From: Clostridiales bacterium | GTDB lineage: Bacteria; Bacillota; Clostridia; Oscillospirales; QAMX01 | Length of the DNA: 18,343 nucleotides | Assembly (NCBI GenBank): GCA_012841675.1 | Contig: DUUG01000356.1 | Span: forward strand, 1 to 18,343 | Direction: 5' to 3' | In this document: positions 14,633-18,343 of the stretch, piece after piece | How positions within the stretch are numbered: the stretch's first letter is position 1 | Layout: each line of letters starts with the position of its first letter | Made by a program: the position numbers and the translations under genes | The notes under the pieces: model-generated | The model's database searches: none | Seen by the model: the letters and a program-made list of their open reading frames with translations, nothing else | What the model was told of the DNA's origin: nothing

Positions 14633-15469
14633 ATGCCCAAAAAGCTACCCCGGGTGATCGCCGCCCACGATATCGCCGGCTACGGCAAATGTGCGCTTAG
14701 CGTTGTCATTCCGGTTCTTTCCGCCTGTGGAGTGGAGGTTTGCCCCTTGCCCACGGCGTTTCTTTCTTCCGACACTTCTTTGCCCCATTTTTTTATGCAG
14801 GATTTATCTCCCCAGACCGAATCTTATTTGCAAAGCTGGGAAAAGCTTGGTCTGAAAGCAGACGCCGTGTATTCCGGATTTCTAGGCTCTGCTTTGCAAA
14901 TGGAAAGCATTGCCTCCCTGCCCCGGCGGTTTGGCGCCGGGCTAACGGTAGTGGACCCGGTCATGGGCGACCATGGCCGCGTATACAAAACCTACACAAA
15001 GGAAATGTGCGAAAAAATGGGCGCACTCTGCGCCGAAGCAGACATCGTTACACCCAACTTGACCGAAGCCTGCGTTTTAACCGGCATGGCCTACCCCGGC
15101 GTGGAGGCTTCCGCCCAGTTTACGCACACCTTAGCCGAAAAAATTGCCTCCCTTGGCTGTCAAAAAGTGGTTATCACCGGCATTTTCCGGGACAGGCGCC
15201 TGTATAACTGCCTATACGAAAACGGCAATTATTATGAGATTGAAAGCCCCCGCCATCCGTTCCACATGAACGGCACGGGCGACCTTTTTGCCAGTGTTTT
15301 GGTCGGGGGCATTTTAACAAATCACAGTTTTGCCGAAAGTGTGTCTTCCGCCGCCCGATTTGTCTATTATGCCATGGAGCAGAGTATTTCCTATGAGGAC
15401 ACACCCCGCCGCGGAGTCTGCTTTGAGCCGTATCTATCCCTTTTGGCCGGCGGTTTGTTTCAAGAGTAG
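14633..15469 (+). CDS. Pyridoxal/pyridoxamine kinase-like protein (PdxK/PdxY type)
   Basis: Ribokinase-superfamily kinase of 278 residues, probably phosphorylating a B6 vitamer (pyridoxal, pyridoxine or pyridoxamine) with ATP to supply pyridoxal phosphate. Motifs seen: VVDPVMGDHGRVY (about 106-118, typical of vitamin B6 and HMP kinases), TPNLTEACVLTG (140-151) and the catalytic NGTGD with D217. The N-terminal HDIAGYGKCAL replaces the usual substrate-loop sequence. An HMP (thiamine precursor) kinase is the main alternative, but overall it looks like the PdxY type common in clostridia. AAAGGAGCC lies about 8 bases before the ATG. It may be cotranscribed with the CBS gene, with a hairpin in between. 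Confidence 0.85.
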   Translation: MPKKLPRVIAAHDIAGYGKCALSVVIPVLSACGVEVCPLPTAFLSSDTSLPHFFMQDLSPQTESYLQSWEKLGLKADAVYSGFLGSALQMESIASLPRRFGAGLTVVDPVMGDHGRVYKTYTKEMCEKMGALCAEADIVTPNLTEACVLTGMAYPGVEASAQFTHTLAEKIASLGCQKVVITGIFRDRRLYNCLYENGNYYEIESPRHPFHMNGTGDLFASVLVGGILTNHSFAESVSSAARFVYYAMEQSISYEDTPRRGVCFEPYLSLLAGGLFQE

Positions 15470-15800
15470 GCAAGCTAACCACGCTAGAAAGCTTCGGACA
15501 AAAAGACGCAAGGAAGTACGCCAGTTTTTTCCAACCCTTGCCTTGCAAAAGCAAAGTTTTTAGAGCTTTGCACACAAAATAAGCTGAAACCGGCCATTTT
15601 TGCTTCATAAGAAATAACCCGGGGGCAAGAACATACATTCAGTTTGCAGCCGGGCTTTCGCCTTTATACAAAATGATAGGAACTCCCCAATTTTTCCCTT
15701 GTGCTTTTTTCTTATTTATAGTACAATAATAAGACAAAGTATTATATTGTTTGTCCGGAACCATGATTTTCCTTTGAAATGGACAGGAGGCGAAAAAGGA
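15470..15800 (+). other. 331-base gene-free gap with hairpins and the asp23 promoter
   Basis: No frame here looks like a protein gene. It contains three weak inverted repeats: GCAAGG/CCTTGC (about 15508-15544), GCAAAG/CTTTGC (about 15551-15571), and CCCGG/CCGGG with an inner GCAA/TTGC (15618-15654). The last is followed by CTTTCGCCTTT and could end the kinase transcript. The 3' part is AT-rich and holds the promoter for asp23-fakA. I compared it by eye with common riboswitches and found no convincing match. Confidence 0.5.
15699..15727 (+). promoter_or_regulatory. Probable promoter for asp23-fakA
   Basis: TTGTGC (15699-15704), 17 bases, then TACAAT (15722-15727). The -10 is good and the -35 is partial. 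It lies inside an inverted repeat CTTATT (15711-15716) / AATAAG (15728-15733), which could be an operator. The leader would be about 67 bases. Confidence 0.5.
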
Positions 15801-16154
15801 ATGAAGCTGATAACAAAGCGCGGTGCCATTTATATTACCGATGAAGTGATTGCTTCCATTTGCGGTTATGCCGCTTTGAGCTGCTTCGGCGTCAAGGGCA
15901 TGGCACGAAAAAGCTTAAAAGACGGGATTATCTGCCTTCCCAAGGGTCATTTCCCCAAGGGCGTAAAAATCCGAGTGGAAAACAACCGGATTGATATAGA
16001 ACTGCATGTAGTAATCGAACACGGCGTCAATATGCGTACTGTGGGTCAGTCGATTATGAGCGAGGTTCGATATACTGTGGAAAGCGTGACGGGTGTCAAG
16101 GTGAACCGTGTCGATGTGTATATCGACGCCGTTACGGTCAGCCACGTTAACTAA
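15801..16154 (+). CDS. Asp23/Gls24 family protein (YloU-like)
   Basis: A 117-residue protein of the Asp23/Gls24 (DUF322) family. These small abundant proteins are tied to envelope or alkaline stress; in staphylococci Asp23 is membrane-associated through a partner. The core pattern is clear: GAIYITDEVIASICGYAAL, a basic middle with GVKIRVENNRIDIELHVVIEHG, and the end SVTGVKVNRVDVYIDAV. The frame runs upstream to 15699, but the ATG at 15801 has AGGAGG upstream and fits the family start. It comes 25 bases before fakA, the conserved yloU-yloV pair of Firmicutes, which suggests a link between envelope state and fatty-acid use. Confidence 0.92.
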   Translation: MKLITKRGAIYITDEVIASICGYAALSCFGVKGMARKSLKDGIICLPKGHFPKGVKIRVENNRIDIELHVVIEHGVNMRTVGQSIMSEVRYTVESVTGVKVNRVDVYIDAVTVSHVN

Positions 16155-16179
16155 CAGCAAGTCGGGGAGTTGGAGTGCA

Positions 16180-17844
16180 TTGAAAAAGATAATCACCGGC
16201 GTTGAATATAAAACCATGTTGCTCAACGCCACCGTCCTGATTGCCCGCTACAAGCAGTCTCTCAACGAATTAAACGTGTTTCCCGTGCCCGACGGCGACA
16301 CGGGTACGAATATGTACTTGACCTTGAATTTTGCCGTGCCCGAGGTTTCCGCCATGGAAAGCAAGCACCTAAACCGCGTGGCTGAGAAAGCCGCCTCGCT
16401 GCTTCTGCGGGGGGCCCACGGTAACTCAGGCGTGATCACTTGCCTCTTGTTCAGCGGCATGGCAAAGCACCTGAAGGATGTGGAAAGCGCCAATGCCGTC
16501 ACCTTTGCCGCCGCTATGAAAGCCGGCGTAGACCGGGCGTACAGCGCGGTCAACAAGCCTGCCGAGGGCACCATCCTTACCGTTGCCCGCAAGGCCGCTG
16601 ATGCCGCCCGAAAAACGGCTTTGGAAACAGACGACATTGAAATTATGTTGCAACATGCCCTAGAGGCGGCAAGAATCGCTTTGGCAAAAACACCGGAGCA
16701 GAACCCCGTTTTGGCCAAGGCCGGCGTTGTCGATGCCGGCGGCATGGGCTATTGCCGCATTCTGGAGGGCTTTTTGGAAGCCGTCCGAGGCAACGAACTC
16801 AAACTCGAAGCCGTTGCCGAAGATCCAACGGCAGACCGCAATCTGTTTGCCGAGTATGCGTCGGAGAGCATCGAGTTCGGCTACTGCACGGAGTTTATCA
16901 TTATGGTGGACGAAGATGCCCCCAACAAGAGTCCGGCCAAGCTTCGCGCCTATTTGGAATCCCAGGGCGACTCTGTGGTAGTAGTGGACGACGGCGAAGT
17001 CATCAAGATCCACGTACACACAAACAACCCCGGGCTGGCATTGCAGGAAGGGCTTACTTACGGCGCACTGACTAGCATTAAAATTGAAAACATGCGAGAG
17101 CAGCACCATTCCAAGCTGCATATCGATGAAGATACAGACGTTCCCGCGCCGGATGCGGATCCCTCTTTTGTTGCCCCGGCAGAGCGGCAATATGGCTTTG
17201 TGGCCGTGGCCGCCGGTCCGGGTGTACTGGGCGTGTTTAACGATCTGGGCGTGGATTTCACCGTCGAGGGCGGGCAGACCATGAACCCCTCCACCGAGGA
17301 TATTCTCCGGTCGGTCAACAAAACGCCTTCTGAGGTTGTTTTTGTTCTGCCGAATAATAAAAATATCATTCTTTCCGCCGAACAGGCCGCCGACTTGACG
17401 GAAAAGAAGCTTATTGTGCTTCCCACCAAGTCGATTCCCGAGGGTGTAGCTGCCATGCTTGCCTTTGATCCCGACGCTTCCGTGGAGGAAAACCAGGAAA
17501 ACATGACGCAGGCCGCCTCCAACGTGAGAGCCGGGCTTGTGACCTATGCCGCGCGGGACTCGTTCTTTGACGAGGTTTCCATTCAGGAAGGTGACTATTT
17601 GGCGCTGGTCGGCGGCAAGCTGGCCGGCACAGGGAAAGACCTACCTGCTTTGTTTGAAGATTTGGCCAAAACGCTTGGTGTTTCCGAGGCCTCGTTTATT
17701 ACGGTGTTTGCCGGCGAAGGCTCTACTTCCGAAATTAACGACCTTTTAATGGAAACATTGCAGCGCGTTGCCGGCCCCCATGCGGAAATCACACTTATTG
17801 ACGGCGGTCAACCCGTATACTACTACATGATCGGGGTCGAATAA
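16180..17844 (+). CDS. fakA: Fatty acid kinase catalytic subunit FakA (DhaL-type, YloV)
   Basis: Phosphorylates fatty acids carried by the partner FakB (DegV fold) to acyl-phosphate, so that outside fatty acids enter phospholipid synthesis; PlsY in this window uses that product. The 554 residues match the family length. The N-terminal DhaL/DAK2 kinase domain (about 1-200) has the Mg/ATP motif FPVPDGDTGTNM (about 34-45, with D38 and D40), GAHGNSGVI (about 82-90) and VDAGGMGY. A middle domain and a conserved C-terminal domain, ending LIDGGQPVYYYMIGVE, follow. The start is a TTG at 16180 preceded by GGGGAG and TTGGAG; no ATG with a ribosome site exists nearby and the next Met is past the conserved N-terminus. 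A strong terminator lies just after the stop. No fakB is seen in the window. Confidence 0.95.
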   Translation: MKKIITGVEYKTMLLNATVLIARYKQSLNELNVFPVPDGDTGTNMYLTLNFAVPEVSAMESKHLNRVAEKAASLLLRGAHGNSGVITCLLFSGMAKHLKDVESANAVTFAAAMKAGVDRAYSAVNKPAEGTILTVARKAADAARKTALETDDIEIMLQHALEAARIALAKTPEQNPVLAKAGVVDAGGMGYCRILEGFLEAVRGNELKLEAVAEDPTADRNLFAEYASESIEFGYCTEFIIMVDEDAPNKSPAKLRAYLESQGDSVVVVDDGEVIKIHVHTNNPGLALQEGLTYGALTSIKIENMREQHHSKLHIDEDTDVPAPDADPSFVAPAERQYGFVAVAAGPGVLGVFNDLGVDFTVEGGQTMNPSTEDILRSVNKTPSEVVFVLPNNKNIILSAEQAADLTEKKLIVLPTKSIPEGVAAMLAFDPDASVEENQENMTQAASNVRAGLVTYAARDSFFDEVSIQEGDYLALVGGKLAGTGKDLPALFEDLAKTLGVSEASFITVFAGEGSTSEINDLLMETLQRVAGPHAEITLIDGGQPVYYYMIGVE

Positions 17845-17854
17845 AGCTTTTTCA

Positions 17855-17894
17855 CCGCCCTGCCTCCTTTCGGGGCGCAGGGCGGTTTTGTTTT
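17855..17894 (+). terminator. Strong rho-independent terminator of asp23-fakA
   Basis: CCGCCCTGC (17855-17863) and GCAGGGCGG (17877-17885) form a perfect 9-bp GC-rich stem followed by TTTTGTTTT, eleven bases after the fakA stop codon. It separates fakA from recG. Confidence 0.95.
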
Positions 17895-18117
17895 CCGATT
17901 TAGGGAAAATATTTCCATGTGTTCTCCGCTGGATTTTTGCCCTGTTTCACAGGACCAACTGGACCCTATCAAAATTTGGCGGATTTTTCCATATAAGCCC
18001 TTGTGGGCTATCCTGTTTTGACCAAATATGATGTTGTTTTGCTTGCGCCTTCGTTTACGGAGGTTGGCATGCCTATTGAGAAAGACTGCGGTTGGGCGCA
18101 TATAGGAGGTGGCAACC

Positions 18118-18343
18118 ATGGCAGGCCGCGAGCTGCGCATGCTGAAAGGCGTCGGCCCCGCCCGAAGCGAGGCCTTTGCCCGTCTGGGTATTTTGACCAG
18201 ACGGCAGCTGCTTTCCTTCTATCCCAGAGAATACGAGGATCGAACGAAAATTCTCCCCATATCGGCGCTGGAAAACGATAAGGTGCAGGCCTTTACCGCC
18301 ACAATCATAGAGCCGGTAACCACCTCCCGCATTAGACCAGGGC
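18118..18343 (+). CDS. recG: ATP-dependent DNA helicase RecG, N-terminal part
   Basis: The first 75 codons of RecG, the branch-migrating helicase that rescues stalled forks and Holliday junctions. The visible part is the N-terminal wedge-domain lead-in: a helix-hairpin-helix-like LKGVGPARSEAFARLGI, then LLSFYPREYEDRT, both standard for RecG. The helicase motifs lie beyond the window end; the gene is cut by the window, not broken. TAGGAGGTGG lies 5-8 bases before the ATG. It follows the fakA terminator by about 220 bases; I could not find a convincing promoter there, only two short hairpins (CCTG/CAGG at 17941-17953 and AGCCC/GGGCT at 17996-18009). The fakA-recG order is common in Firmicutes. 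Confidence 0.95.
   Translation, partial: MAGRELRMLKGVGPARSEAFARLGILTRRQLLSFYPREYEDRTKILPISALENDKVQAFTATIIEPVTTSRIRPG

Noticed and set aside
15490..15575. Possible cyclic-di-GMP (GEMM) riboswitch because of GACGCAA
   Set aside because: The conserved core and tetraloop receptor could not be completed, and the element is too far from and poorly placed for the next gene.
15174..15638. Minus-strand frame across the gap after the pyridoxine-type kinase
   Set aside because: It overlaps the kinase 3' end, has no ribosome site and no protein-like pattern.
17941..18009. T-box or riboswitch upstream of recG
   Set aside because: Only two short hairpins are present, with no T-box sequence or aptamer core, and recG is not a usual target.

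Overview
The window reads as an ordinary chromosomal stretch of a Gram-positive Firmicute, most likely a spore-forming clostridium (class Clostridia). The Oscillospirales/Ruminococcaceae side is only a guess from gene order, moderate G+C and the protein flavour. Supporting signs are strong GGAGG ribosome sites, TTGACA/TATAAT promoters, the asp23-fakA-recG order, a short ThiI without rhodanese domain next to its own cysteine desulfurase, and a YhcV-like CBS protein behind a possible forespore-type promoter. I see no insertion sequence, phage gene or CRISPR array.

Layout. 1-60 (-): 5' part of tRNA-Leu(CAA), with a perfect sigma-A promoter whose -35 box contains the plsY stop codon. 101-2304 (-): der-plsY with its own promoter. 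2351-3299 (-): yceD(DUF177)-rpmF, with a perfect consensus promoter and a terminator. 3341-6849 (-): a tight four-gene operon of UbiA-type prenyltransferase, HAD phosphatase, GT-C membrane glycosyltransferase and YfbR-like 5'-nucleotidase. 6899-7833 (+): a decayed HAD/uridine-kinase-like locus that still has a promoter and ribosome site. 7847-12639 (-): nifS-thiI-Eis-like acetyltransferase-cinA. 12796-15469 (+): secreted pseudo-deacetylase, CBS protein, pyridoxine-type kinase. 15470-15800: a gene-free gap with hairpins and a promoter. 15801-17894 (+): asp23-fakA, closed by a strong terminator. 18118-18343 (+): 5' end of recG.

How the genes fit together. FakA makes acyl-phosphate, the acyl donor used by PlsY, so both ends of the window touch phospholipid synthesis. 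NifS and ThiI form a sulfur relay to tRNA 4-thiouridine. The most interesting unit is UbiA-HAD-GT-C. The UbiA protein carries the signature of the decaprenyl-phosphate phosphoribosyltransferase branch, so the three proteins could make, dephosphorylate and use a polyprenyl-phosphate pentose sugar donor for a cell-surface polymer. That pathway is an inference from family membership and gene order.

CDS starts were moved from the longest reading frame to the codon with a proper ribosome site for plsY, yceD, the yfbR-like gene, cinA, thiI, nifS, asp23 and fakA. Reading frames that only overlap these genes in other frames were left out.
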